Notes under the pieces: generated by a model
What the model saw: the letters and a program-made list of their open reading frames with translations, nothing else
What the model was told of the DNA's origin: nothing
The model's database searches: none
Program-made: the position numbers and the translations under genes
Shown here: in pieces, positions 52,150-59,889 of the stretch
Numbering within the stretch: the stretch's first letter is position 1
Layout of the letters: each line of letters opens with the position of its first letter
Assembly (NCBI RefSeq): GCF_006715045.1
Contig: NZ_VFML01000001.1
Coordinates: 2,758,501 to 2,822,500 of the forward strand
Reading direction: 5' to 3'
From: Amycolatopsis cihanbeyliensis
GTDB taxonomy: Bacteria > Actinomycetota > Actinomycetes > Mycobacteriales > Pseudonocardiaceae
Length of the DNA: 64,000 nt

Positions 52150-52866
52150 ATGAAAGTTGCAGTATTTGATCTGGACGGTACTCTGCTGCCCGGCGCACTG
52201 GCTCTCGATCTTGCATACGCGTTCGCCCGACATGTCGACGTCGACATTAATTCGATCACATGTCTGATGTCGGAGTACCAGGATGGCGCGGTCAGCCATG
52301 ACGAACTGATGGTCCGACTGCACCAGATCTTGCAGAAGACGTTCGCTGGGCTTGCCGTTGAGTATGTAGCTCATCAGGCGGAACTAGTCTGGCGCCAGGC
52401 CGCGACTCGTCTGCACCATTATGTATGGCCCGCGCTGGAGTCACTGCGGGGTGCCGGGTATCAGATCTGGTTGATTTCCGGAAGTCCGGCGCAAACGGTT
52501 CGGGTCGCTGCCACAGCACTGGGTTTTCACCAGTGGTCCGCCACGGAGTTCGCAGTTTACGACGGCCGATTTACTGGAGAGTTGATCTCCGCTCCGGCAC
52601 TCGCAGGAGGTAAGTTTGGCGCATTTCACGCACTGCTGCACCGAACCGATGCACGGAAACTTGATACCGAAAAATCAATGGCCGTCGGAAATTCCCCTGC
52701 CGACGCCGAGCTCCTCGAAATCGTCGGCAATCCGTTCGCATTCGAACCGGACCGGTACCTGGCGCGAATGGCTCATTACAACAACTGGCCGGTGATCGAT
52801 CGTATCACGGCTTCTGCGGCCATCAGAGCAATCTCCGCAACCCGCCGCCCAAAGGGTGCTGTCTAG
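52150..52866 (+). CDS. HAD-IB family phosphatase
   Basis: 238-residue HAD hydrolase (SerB-like, subfamily IB). Motif I MKVAVFDLDGTLL with nucleophile Asp7 and acid/base Asp9; motif II LISGSP (about 107-112); Lys in GGKFGAF; motif III/IV in VGNSPADAELL, where the usual acidic GDSxxD reads GNSPAD. A complete four-helix cap (residues 15-90) makes the active site selective for a small phosphorylated substrate. AT-richer codon use than neighbours. 53 bp upstream of the cis-prenyltransferase-like gene, the same strand, with a GGAAG ribosome site: likely one operon, so the substrate may be a prenyl (di)phosphate. Confidence 0.85.
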   Translation: MKVAVFDLDGTLLPGALALDLAYAFARHVDVDINSITCLMSEYQDGAVSHDELMVRLHQILQKTFAGLAVEYVAHQAELVWRQAATRLHHYVWPALESLRGAGYQIWLISGSPAQTVRVAATALGFHQWSATEFAVYDGRFTGELISAPALAGGKFGAFHALLHRTDARKLDTEKSMAVGNSPADAELLEIVGNPFAFEPDRYLARMAHYNNWPVIDRITASAAIRAISATRRPKGAV

Positions 52867-52919
52867 CGGGTCAACCGCCAGAAATGCCTTGAGCATCACG
52901 AGATTAAAGGAATGCCGCC

Positions 52920-53555
52920 ATGAACGTATTGCTGGTGCCCGACGGAAGTCGTCGATGGGCACGTAAGCACGACGTCACCGAATGTGAAGGCCGGATGAAA
53001 TCCGTCAAGGCGATTGCAATGTCGGCGGAGGCGATGCATGTCCGCGGAATTAACAGATTGTATGTCACCATCGCTTCACGTGTAAACCTGGAGCGCCCAG
53101 GTAAGAAGGTGCGCAATTTCCTGGAGGCCGGGGCGTCGATCCCTGACATGTGCGGCATCCCGATCAAATTCACTGTGGCCGGCAACCTCTCCCCGGTTCC
53201 TCCAGACGTACGGAAACTGTTCGCAGAGAAGGAATCCGAGCACGCCTCGGGGTTCCCAATAACTATCACGGTGGGCTGGAGTCTGCCCGAAGAGATCGTC
53301 GACCTCGTCAACCGCTTCCGCGGACACCCACGTCCAGTCACCACCGCCGAGATAGCCAAGGAGTGTGCCGTTCCAGACGCCATCGACCTGTGGATACGTG
53401 CCGGAGGAGACATGCGCTTCTCGGGATTCTTCCCTGCACTGTCGCCCTACCTTGAAATCGTGTGCAGAGACGAATACATGCCGGATTTCACGCCGAGCAC
53501 TGTTGATGAGATCTTCGATGATTTTCATCGAAGAGAGCGCAGGTTCGGAGCATAA
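52920..53555 (+). CDS. Short divergent cis-prenyltransferase-like protein
   Basis: 211 residues against about 245 for UppS. The N-terminal phosphate-binding motif is VPDGSRRWARK (Asp8, Arg12, Trp13), and the C-terminal allylic/homoallylic site reads IDLWIRAGGDMRFSGFFPALSPYLEI (Arg160, Arg166, Ser168) ending DFHRRERRFG, as in UppS. But the catalytic-His loop (GHxxGA in UppS) reads ECEGRMKS, and the FSxENWxRP motif reads IASRVNLERP, so two substrate-positioning motifs are changed. Such losses occur in short synthases making C10/C15 branched or cyclic prenyl diphosphates (lavandulyl type). Paired with a phosphatase, on an AT-richer island. Product unknown; a degenerate UppS is the alternative. 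Confidence 0.78.
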   Translation: MNVLLVPDGSRRWARKHDVTECEGRMKSVKAIAMSAEAMHVRGINRLYVTIASRVNLERPGKKVRNFLEAGASIPDMCGIPIKFTVAGNLSPVPPDVRKLFAEKESEHASGFPITITVGWSLPEEIVDLVNRFRGHPRPVTTAEIAKECAVPDAIDLWIRAGGDMRFSGFFPALSPYLEIVCRDEYMPDFTPSTVDEIFDDFHRRERRFGA

Positions 53556-53753
53556 AGGGAGGCGTGAACACCATAGCGCAGATCCGCCCGACTCCGTTCG
53601 ACGTTTTAGTGCACGGCGACCCCGCACATCGCATCGGAGCAATCCTCCATATCGTTGGCCGCGCGCCGGAACCGAACGCGCCTCGCGATCACATCGCCGA
53701 CCATCTGGACAAACTCCCCGCGCTGCACTGTGTCCTTCGGTCAACGCTGGTTC

Positions 53754-54593
53754 ATGATTGTGGTGACCGGGGCTACCGGGAATGTGGGCCGGCCGTTGAC
53801 ACAGGCGCTGGCCGAGGCGGGCCAGCAGGTGACGGCGGTGTCGCGGCACGCCGCGGCGGTGCCGGACGGCGTCCGCCACGTGGTGGCCGACCTGGCCGAA
53901 CCGTCCGGCCTCGAGCCCGCGCTGGCAGGGGCGAAGGCGTTGTTCCTACTCCTGCCCGGCGATCTGCACGCCGCCGGAGCCAACCCGGCCGACATCCTCA
54001 GCAAGGCCGCGGCCGGCGGGGTGCGTCGGGTCGTCCTGCAGACCTCGCTGGCGGTGGCGACCAGACCCCACGGCCCGACGCGGATCGCGATGCGCGCGCT
54101 GGAGGACGTGCTGCGGGAATCCGGCCTGGACTGGGCCATCCTGCGGCCGGGTGGCTTCGCCTCCAACGCCCTGTGGTGGGCCGAATCCGTCCGCACGCGC
54201 CGGGTCGTCGCCGCGCCCTTCGGCGACATCGGGGTGCCCATCATCGACCCGGCGGACATCGCCGAGGTCGCCGCGGCCTGCCTGCTGGACGACCGGCACG
54301 CCGGCGGCGTGTACGAGCTGACCGGACCGGAGGTCATCACCCCGCGCCAGCAGGCGGAGGCCATTGCCGCCGCGCTGGGCTCGCCGGTACGGTTCCACGA
54401 CCTCACCCGCGACGAGGCCAAGACCAGCATGACCCAGAGCATGCCGGCCGAGCTCGCCGACGACACCCTGGACATCCTCAGCTCCCCGAGCCCGGCCGAA
54501 CTGCGCGTCAGCCCGGACGTCCAGCGGGTCCTCGGCCGCGCCCCGCGCCCCTTCGCCGACTGGGCCGCCCACAACATCGCCGCATTCCACTGA
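53754..54593 (+). CDS. NAD(P)-binding NmrA/azoreductase-like SDR
   Basis: 279-residue atypical SDR. ATG 53754 starts MIVVTGATGNVGRPLTQALAEAGQQVTAVSRHA (GxTGNVG), then FLLLPGDLHAAG, VVLQTSLAVATRPHGPTRIAMRALEDVLRESGLDWAILRPGGFASN, and IDPADIAEVAAACLLDD. Close to the NAD(P)H-binding family of azoreductase-like/NmrA proteins. High-GC codons resume here, so it is probably not part of the AT-rich operon. About 180 bp of unassigned sequence separates it from the cis-prenyltransferase. Confidence 0.86.
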   Translation: MIVVTGATGNVGRPLTQALAEAGQQVTAVSRHAAAVPDGVRHVVADLAEPSGLEPALAGAKALFLLLPGDLHAAGANPADILSKAAAGGVRRVVLQTSLAVATRPHGPTRIAMRALEDVLRESGLDWAILRPGGFASNALWWAESVRTRRVVAAPFGDIGVPIIDPADIAEVAAACLLDDRHAGGVYELTGPEVITPRQQAEAIAAALGSPVRFHDLTRDEAKTSMTQSMPAELADDTLDILSSPSPAELRVSPDVQRVLGRAPRPFADWAAHNIAAFH

Positions 54594-55099
54594 GACCGAT
54601 CAGCGCCTCCGAAACTGCTCGGCGTACTCGCCGATCCACCGCCGATTAGCCGAAGAACCTGATCCGACGTTGACGATGGCGCTATGGCTCGGAACTGACA
54701 CTCACCACCGACCGCCCTGCCAACGCGGGCGGGGCCCCGAACACCGACACGGGCCCCCGCCCGCAGTCACCGAACATCGCAACCGGACCGCGTCACAAAC
54801 GAAGGCCGCCGAAACCTGTGCACGAAACATCCGCTCATCGGCAGAAGAGAACGTCAGCACCGGCCAGCGAAGCGCGGTTCAAACAACCGGAAAACGACTG
54901 GCACTACCCTCCGTTACCGGCCACCGTGTTTCGCCGGGAGCCGGTACGGCGCATCTTCGCATGTGCTGACTCGACAGCCACCGACAAGCCGCTGACCAGC
55001 AGGTTCAGGTTCGTATACTGGCTTGGTTGGGTGCGCAGTCCAGGCAACATCCGAACCATTCGGGATGTTGTACGGCGAACGGCGACGGTGATCGGATCG
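54594..55099. repeat. Gene-free stretch holding repeat copy A
   Basis: No gene recognised. From about 54832 to 55060 it carries repeat copy A: CGCTCATCGGCAGAAGAG, then ACTACCCTCCGTTACCGG, then GACCAGCAGGTTCAGGTTCG and GTGCGCAGTCCAGGCAA. The last element includes the 15-bp word GCGCAGTCCAGGCAA that follows tRNA-Arg(CCT) at 51291-51305. Confidence 0.6.
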
Positions 55100-56272
55100 T
55101 TACCTCTTGGCGGCCAGCACTGCCGCGAGGCCTTCTTGCAGATCTTTGACGAAGTACTCGGAAACCTCCAGCGACGGGAAATGTCCCCCGGTTTCGGGCG
55201 ACCTCCATCGGACGATCTGTCGGTACCGCTCCTGCGCCCAGGCGCGCGGATATTTCTCGATGTCGCGGGGATACATAGTGATTGCTGACGGGACGTCGAC
55301 CCGAAGTTCGGGGTCGAGCGAGTTGTGGCTTTCGTAGTAAATGCGGGCTGACGATGCGCCGGTTCGCGTCAGCCAATACAGGGTGACGTTGTCGAGAATT
55401 CTGTCTCTGGAGATCGTCTCGAATGGGCTGTCTTCGGTGTCTGACCACTCGGCGAACTTGTCAAGGATCCAGGCGAGAAGCCCGACCGGTGAGTCGACGA
55501 GCGAGTAGCCGATGGTCTGTGGTCGGGTCGCCTGCTGCTTCGCGTACGCCGCGCGGTGGCGCCAGAAATCGCGGGTTTCCTCGGTCCACTTGCGCTCGAC
55601 CGCCGTCAGCCCTTCCGTTGTCAACCCGGATGGCCCCTCCGCGAACGTTGTATGGATTCCGAGAACGTGCGCCGGGAACCTGCCGCCGAGAACCGTGGTG
55701 ATATTACCTCCCCAGTCGCCGCCGTGGGCCACGAACTTGCTGTAGCCGAGCCTTCCCATCAGTTCCACCCATGCGGCCGCGATCTTTTCGGTTCCCCACC
55801 CGGTGGTGACCGGCTTGTCGCTGTAACCAAAGCCTGGTAGCGACGGGACCACGACGTGGAACGCTGGCGCGTCCGCATCTTTCGGATCTGCCAGCTCGTC
55901 TACTACATCGATGAACTCAGCGATGCTGCCTGGCCAGCCGTGCGTCAAGATCAGAGGAGTGGCATCTGTGCGCGCGGATCGGCGGTGCAGGAAGTGGATT
56001 CCCAGATCATCAATGGTCGTGCGGAACTGGCCGATACGGTTAAGGCACTCTTCGAACGACCGCCAGTTGTACCCGGTGCGCCAGTAGTTCACGACATCGA
56101 CGAGATCGGCGAGAGGAACGCCCTGTTCCCATCGGCGAGGGTCGGGCGCGGCGCGATAGACCGTCTCGGTCTCCGGTAGCCGCGCCACGGCTAATCGCGC
56201 GCGCAGATCGTCGAGGTCGGCGTCAGTCGCGTGGGCTTCAAAGGCTTGCACGTCGCTGGTGAGACAGGGCAT
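55100..56272 (-). CDS. Epoxide hydrolase (EHN-type alpha/beta-hydrolase)
   Basis: 390-residue epoxide hydrolase of the microsomal-like (EHN) class. N-terminal EHN domain (DLDDLRARLAVARLPETETVYRAAP ... WRTGYNWRSFEECLNRIGQFRTTIDDLGIHFLHRRS), oxyanion HGWPGS (about 112), nucleophile Asp in AHGGDWGGNI (about 180), and the late acid/His region with WRSPETGGHFPSLEVSEYF supplying His. AGGAGG ribosome site. Hydrolyses epoxides to diols; the natural substrate is unknown. Divergent from a CGNR regulator over a 103-bp gap with three operator-like sites. Confidence 0.92.
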   Translation of the reverse strand: MPCLTSDVQAFEAHATDADLDDLRARLAVARLPETETVYRAAPDPRRWEQGVPLADLVDVVNYWRTGYNWRSFEECLNRIGQFRTTIDDLGIHFLHRRSARTDATPLILTHGWPGSIAEFIDVVDELADPKDADAPAFHVVVPSLPGFGYSDKPVTTGWGTEKIAAAWVELMGRLGYSKFVAHGGDWGGNITTVLGGRFPAHVLGIHTTFAEGPSGLTTEGLTAVERKWTEETRDFWRHRAAYAKQQATRPQTIGYSLVDSPVGLLAWILDKFAEWSDTEDSPFETISRDRILDNVTLYWLTRTGASSARIYYESHNSLDPELRVDVPSAITMYPRDIEKYPRAWAQERYRQIVRWRSPETGGHFPSLEVSEYFVKDLQEGLAAVLAAKR

Positions 56273-56291
56273 GAGACCTCCTGGCTAGCGA

Positions 56292-56374
56292 GGAACCGGC
56301 TACGACCTATCGCGAACCGGCTAAGACGGTTCTATCATGTCTTCATGTCAGCGTGCAACCGGCTAAGGTGGTTC
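56292..56374. promoter_or_regulatory. Operator array in the epoxide hydrolase/CGNR gap
   Basis: AACCGGCTA occurs three times. Two copies form inverted repeats: GAACCG-GCTAAGA-CGGTTC (56314-56332) and AACC-GGCTAAGGT-GGTT (56357-56373), centres 42 bp (four helical turns) apart; the first copy (56294) is a half-site. A TATCAT box lies between them. Likely binding sites of the CGNR protein. Confidence 0.7.
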
Positions 56375-56375
56375 C

Positions 56376-56951
56376 ATGCCTGCTGAATTCCCTGACTTTC
56401 GCCTCGGTAACGTGCTAGCGACCAGCTTCACGGCGACTCTGACGGAGCGTCATGGCGACACCGTGGAGCGCATTCCCACGCCGCGCCGACTCGTCGACTG
56501 GCTGGCGGTGAACGGCCTCGCCGTGGATTCCTGCACCACCGGTCAGCTCGGACTCGCTTGGGACCTGCGGGAGTCGATTCACGCCGCTGCGACAGCGGCC
56601 GCGATCCAGGATGCTCTCCCCGCGTCTGCTGTCCAAGTCATCAATGACCGCAGCGCTCAGGGGCGGGCCGCGGCTATCCTGACGCCCGATGGCAATCGGC
56701 GATGGCGGCTCAGCTCGGCTTCCCGCGTGGAAGACGCCCTCGGCGTGATCGCCGCCGACGCGATCAGCATCATCGCAGGCGAACGAGACGGAAAATTGGC
56801 CTTGTGTGCATCGCCAACCTGCCAAGCCGCCTTCTTCGACACCAGCCAAAGTCGCACCCGCAAATGGTGTGAGATGAACACGTGCGGGAATCGTCAGAAG
56901 AAAGCGCGCTTCAATGCCAACCAGCGCAAAAACCCTACCCGCCAGCGATGA
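56376..56951 (+). CDS. ABATE/CGNR zinc-finger transcription regulator
   Basis: 191-residue predicted DNA-binding regulator of the ABATE (DUF1470) plus CGNR family. N-terminal ABATE domain: FRLGNVLATSFTATLTERHG ... RRLVDWLAVNGLAVDSC (1-60), then a helical middle, and a C-terminal CGNR finger LALCASPTCQAAFFDTSQSRTRKWCEMNTCGNRQKKARF (two CxxxxC pairs, about 140-180) which binds zinc and DNA. The ATG lies 2 bp after an operator-like repeat, suggesting tight autoregulation. Presumably controls the epoxide hydrolase and responds to its substrate. Confidence 0.9.
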   Translation: MPAEFPDFRLGNVLATSFTATLTERHGDTVERIPTPRRLVDWLAVNGLAVDSCTTGQLGLAWDLRESIHAAATAAAIQDALPASAVQVINDRSAQGRAAAILTPDGNRRWRLSSASRVEDALGVIAADAISIIAGERDGKLALCASPTCQAAFFDTSQSRTRKWCEMNTCGNRQKKARFNANQRKNPTRQR

Positions 56952-57021
56952 CAGCCAGAAGCGGCGGGCGCAGAACCGTGTTATGACCCCGTGATGTCTG
57001 GCCGCGTCCTGGGGCGATTCC

Positions 57022-57571
57022 TCACTCGTGTGCGCCGGAGAGGCGGCGTAGGCGGTGTCTGAGGTGTTGTTGCTCGGCGAGATTGACAGTGACGGCGATG
57101 GCTCGTCGGTAGGCGTTGGCTGCGTCGTGGGTTTCCAGCTCATCGATCTGGGCTTCGGCGTGCAGGCCTGCGATGCAGGCCTGGAGCAGGTAGAGGCCGG
57201 GTTTGGCACCTGGGGCGGCTTGTTCGACGAGTTTGATTCCTTGGTCGATCAGTTCCTGGTCCCACAATGTCCGGTCCAGCTCGTCGAGCGGCTTGAGGTG
57301 CCCGTCCGGTCCTACCCGAGCTGGGTGGCGGGCCTCGGTGAGCAGCATCAATGCGAGGAGTCCCGCGACCTCGGTGGACTCGGGGAGGCTCCGATGGAGG
57401 AGCCGGGTCAGGCGAATCGCCTCGGCGGCGAGATCCGCGTCGCGGGGCGGCGCGCCGGTGGTTGTGTGGTGCGCCTCAGTGAACATCACGTAGAGCACGT
57501 CGAGTACGGCGGCGACACGCTCGTCGGCGTGTTCGGATGGCGGGAGCGGCCGGCTGAGCTCGCCACGCCTG
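57022..57571 (-). pseudogene. C-terminal fragment of an ECF sigma factor (DUF6596/ECF42 type)
   Basis: Minus-strand frame GELSRPLPPSEHADERVAAVLDVLYVMFTEAHHTT ... DLAAEAIRLTRLLHRSLPESTEVAGLLALMLLTEARHPARVG ... DRTLWDQELIDQGIKLVEQAAP matches the DUF6596 C-terminal domain of ECF42-like sigma factors. The sigma-2 and sigma-4 domains are missing: upstream of about 57571 the sequence is an unrelated amidase fragment on the other strand. Open from a GTG at 57498 but unlikely to be functional. Confidence 0.7.
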
Positions 57572-57890
57572 GCGGCAGCTGTTCGCCGAGTTCGACGCCG
57601 TGGTGTGCCCGATCACGCCGACGCCCGCGTTCCCGCACGACCACAACCCCAATCCGCTGGAACGGCGCATCGACATCGACGGCGTCGAGTACCCCTACCT
57701 CGACCAGCTCGTCTGGGCCGGCCTGGCCACCATGCCGGCCTGCCCGCCACCGCCATACCCGCGGGCCGGTCCCCCGACGGCTTGCCGGTCGGCGTGCAGC
57801 TCATCGGTCCGATGTTCGAGGACCTCACCCCGCTGTGACTGGCCGAACTACTCGAGCAGAAGACCGGCGGCTTCCAGGCACCGAAGTAGG
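57572..57890 (+). pseudogene. Amidase C-terminal fragment, frameshifted
   Basis: Plus strand: WRQLFAEFDAVVCPITPTPAFPHDHNPNPLERRIDIDGVEYPYLDQLVWAGLATMP, then with a frame change near 57745 PATAIPAGRSPDGLPVGVQLIGPMFEDLTPL, stop, then LAELLEQKTGGFQAP. This is the C-terminal quarter of an amidase-signature enzyme with a frameshift and a nonsense codon. It begins exactly where the sigma-factor fragment ends, so the two were joined by a deletion or recombination. Confidence 0.75.
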
Positions 57891-58323
57891 GCGCACTGGC
57901 CAGCTGGCCGGGGTACCGCAGGGACAGGCGTTGCCGAGAACTCCCATCCCTGCCAGCGCACGCTCATCGGCAAAGAGTGCGTTTCGCTTCGGCCGGTGAC
58001 ACGTGCAGCGCAGAAGGGTGACAAGTTGCTGACGCTACCCTCCGCTACGGGTCATCGCGTCCGCCGGTATCCATCGCGCCGGATTTCACGTGGGCAGGTT
58101 TTATGGTGGCCGGTAGGCCGTTGACCAGCAGGTTCAGGTTCGTATAGTGCCTTGTTGGGTGCGCCAGTCGAGGCAGGACCCGAACCAGTCGAACCTTTGC
58201 GGCTCAGCGGATAACGATGATCGGATCGTTGCCGTCTTCATGCGCGGCGTGCGGAAGCGGCGTTTCGCCGAGGCGGGCGTAGGTCGTGCTCCGATCGCCG
58301 ACGTCGTAGCGGTAGACGAGGGC
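57891..58323. repeat. Gene-free stretch holding repeat copy B
   Basis: No gene recognised. From 57961 to about 58190 it carries copy B of the repeat: CGCTCATCGGCAAAGAG, GCTACCCTCCGCTACGGG, GCCGGTAGGCCGTTGACC, AGCAGGTTCAGGTTCGTATA and GGGTGCGCCAGTCGAGGCA, in the same order and orientation as copy A. Overall match to A by eye is partial but runs over about 230 bp. Confidence 0.6.
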
Positions 58324-59043
58324 CTAGTTCCCGGTCGCCGGCCGCCGCGCCGGCCATTCGGTGATGCCGGCGGCGATGGTCTCCGCCAACGCCACCGGCT
58401 GGTCCCGGGCGACGAGGTGTCCGGCACCGGAGATGCGGGTCACCGTGGCGTGCGGAGCCAGGCGTAGCAACCGGTCGACGTCGTCGTCGGTGACGGGCGA
58501 CCCGCTGCCACCGCGGACGAGCAGGACGGGCAGGTCGAGCTCCGCGGTGACCTGCCGCAGCCGTGGAACCTGGGCGAGGATGTCGTCGACGAGCTCGGTG
58601 TAGCCGTCGAGCAGACCGCTTGCGGCGAGAAAGCCCCGGACCCGGTGGGGCTCGAGATCGGGCACGACGTCCACCAGCACCAGGCCCGCCACCCTGGCCC
58701 GCACCACCGGATCGCCGATGGCGGCGATGGCGGCGAGCCCGCCCAGCGAGGCACCGACCAGCACACACCCCGGTGGCTCGGCGTGCAGCATGGCGGCGAC
58801 GTCCTCCGCGCAGGGCGCGAGCGCCCGCAGCGAGCCGTCGCTGCCACCGTGGCCGCGCTGATCGAAGGCCACGCACCGGAACCCGGCATCGACGAGGACG
58901 TCGACGACCGGCGTCCACACCCGACGACGCTCACCACCGGCGTGGAGCAGCAGGACGGCCGGCCCGGCGCCCGCCTCCTCGCCTCGAAGGACCGCATCAG
59001 GACGGGCGATCCGCCGTGCCCGAGGGACGGTTGAGTCGATCAT
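58324..59043 (-). CDS. Alpha/beta-hydrolase
   Basis: 239-residue hydrolase. ATG 59043 (MIDSTVPRAR) lies within the leader just before the operators; a longer frame would run through the operator region. Oxyanion/strand region AVLLLHAGGERRRVWTPVVDVL, FDQRGHGGSDGS, nucleophile Ser in LVGASLGGLAA (about 100), Asp near DDDVDRLL and His in ISGAGHLVARDQP. A complete triad; the class is that of small-molecule esterases and haloperoxidase-like hydrolases. Divergent from a TetR gene with two operators between. Confidence 0.88.
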   Translation of the reverse strand: MIDSTVPRARRIARPDAVLRGEEAGAGPAVLLLHAGGERRRVWTPVVDVLVDAGFRCVAFDQRGHGGSDGSLRALAPCAEDVAAMLHAEPPGCVLVGASLGGLAAIAAIGDPVVRARVAGLVLVDVVPDLEPHRVRGFLAASGLLDGYTELVDDILAQVPRLRQVTAELDLPVLLVRGGSGSPVTDDDVDRLLRLAPHATVTRISGAGHLVARDQPVALAETIAAGITEWPARRPATGN

Positions 59044-59060
59044 GGCGGTGCCACCTCCGC

Positions 59061-59117
59061 TACCTTGACAGGTCAAGGTAAGACGGTAGGGAGCCTTACC
59101 TTGACCTGTCAAGGTAA
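59061..59117. promoter_or_regulatory. Twin perfect TetR operators
   Basis: TACCTTGAC-AG-GTCAAGGTA (59061-59080) and TACCTTGAC-CT-GTCAAGGTA (59097-59116, extendable by one base pair) are two perfect 9-bp-arm palindromes 36 bp apart, centre to centre. Both contain TTGAC, overlapping likely -35 boxes of the divergent promoters. The TetR gene begins 10 bp after the second site. Confidence 0.85.
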
Positions 59118-59126
59118 GGTCCTGGT

Positions 59127-59726
59127 GTGACACATTCCCGGGTGCGCCGCCCTCCCGACGAGGCGCGGCGCCTGATCCTGGATGCCGCGGAGAGGCTCCT
59201 CGCCGAGGGTGGTGTGGCCGCCGTCCAGGTCCGGGCCATCGCCACCCGCGTCGGCATGACCGACGCGGGGGTCAACCACCACTTCGGTAGCCGTGACCGC
59301 CTCCTGGAAGCGCTGCTGCGCCACGGCGGCCGGAAGATCCGGGCCGGGGTGGAGGAGGTGCTGGGTTCCTGGCTCAACCGCGGCGCCGATCTCGGTGAGC
59401 TGGTCGACGCCTTGGCGGCCTTCTACCGCCGGGGCTACGGCGAGCTGGCGGTGGCGCTCCACGCCGCCGGGTGGCGAGACGAGGGATCAGGGATGCTGGA
59501 CCCGGTCGTCGACGCGCTCCATGCCCTGCGCCCCGGCGCCGCCGACATCCCTGTCGAGGACACCCGGCTCGCCGTCGCCGCTCTCCACCAGGCCCTCGCC
59601 ACCGAACCCCTGTACGGCCCGACGTTCCGCCGCGGCGCCGGCATCAGCGGCCGGACGGCCACCACCCCCGCCCCCCAGCTCCGCTGGTGGACCACCCACC
59701 TCACCCGCTCCCTCGGCCTGCGGTAA
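59127..59726 (+). CDS. TetR-family regulator
   Basis: 199-residue repressor. GTG 59127 (59125 is an overlapping GTG out of frame). Helix-turn-helix: PDEARRLILDAAERLLAEGGVAAVQVRAIATRVGMTDAGVNHHFGSRDRLLEALLRHGG (10-70). The ligand domain (GVEEVLGSWLNRGADLGELVDALAAFYRRGYGELAVALHAAGW) is ordinary. Divergent from the alpha/beta-hydrolase; the twin palindromes between them are its obvious binding sites. With the start 10 bp from the second site, the transcript may be leaderless. Confidence 0.92.
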   Translation: MTHSRVRRPPDEARRLILDAAERLLAEGGVAAVQVRAIATRVGMTDAGVNHHFGSRDRLLEALLRHGGRKIRAGVEEVLGSWLNRGADLGELVDALAAFYRRGYGELAVALHAAGWRDEGSGMLDPVVDALHALRPGAADIPVEDTRLAVAALHQALATEPLYGPTFRRGAGISGRTATTPAPQLRWWTTHLTRSLGLR

Positions 59727-59789
59727 CGCGCCCGGGCATCCGGCGGTGATGCCGTTCCACGGCCTGGCGCAAGCACCCCCACGCCCCAC

Positions 59790-59872
59790 TCGCCGCGTTT
59801 CGCCGGTAGCCGTCGCGCCGGATCCTCGCATGTGCGGATTTCACGGCGACCGGTAGGCCACTGACCAGCAGG
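59790..59872. repeat. Repeat copy C (partial)
   Basis: GCGTTTCGCCGGTAGCCGTC, CGCGCCGGATCCTCGCATGT and CGACCGGTAGGCCACTGACC, then AGCAGG, correspond to the middle of copies A and B. It stops where the AGGTTCAGGTTCG element would begin, so the tRNA-like end is missing here. Confidence 0.55.
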
Positions 59873-59889
59873 AAGTGGGCAGATCGGGG

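Noticed and set aside
51219..55060. A defined integrative element with attL at tRNA-Arg and attR in copy A
   Set aside because: Only a 15-bp exact word is shared, the tRNA T-arm is not duplicated completely, and no integrase or excisionase gene is present; reported only as accretion.
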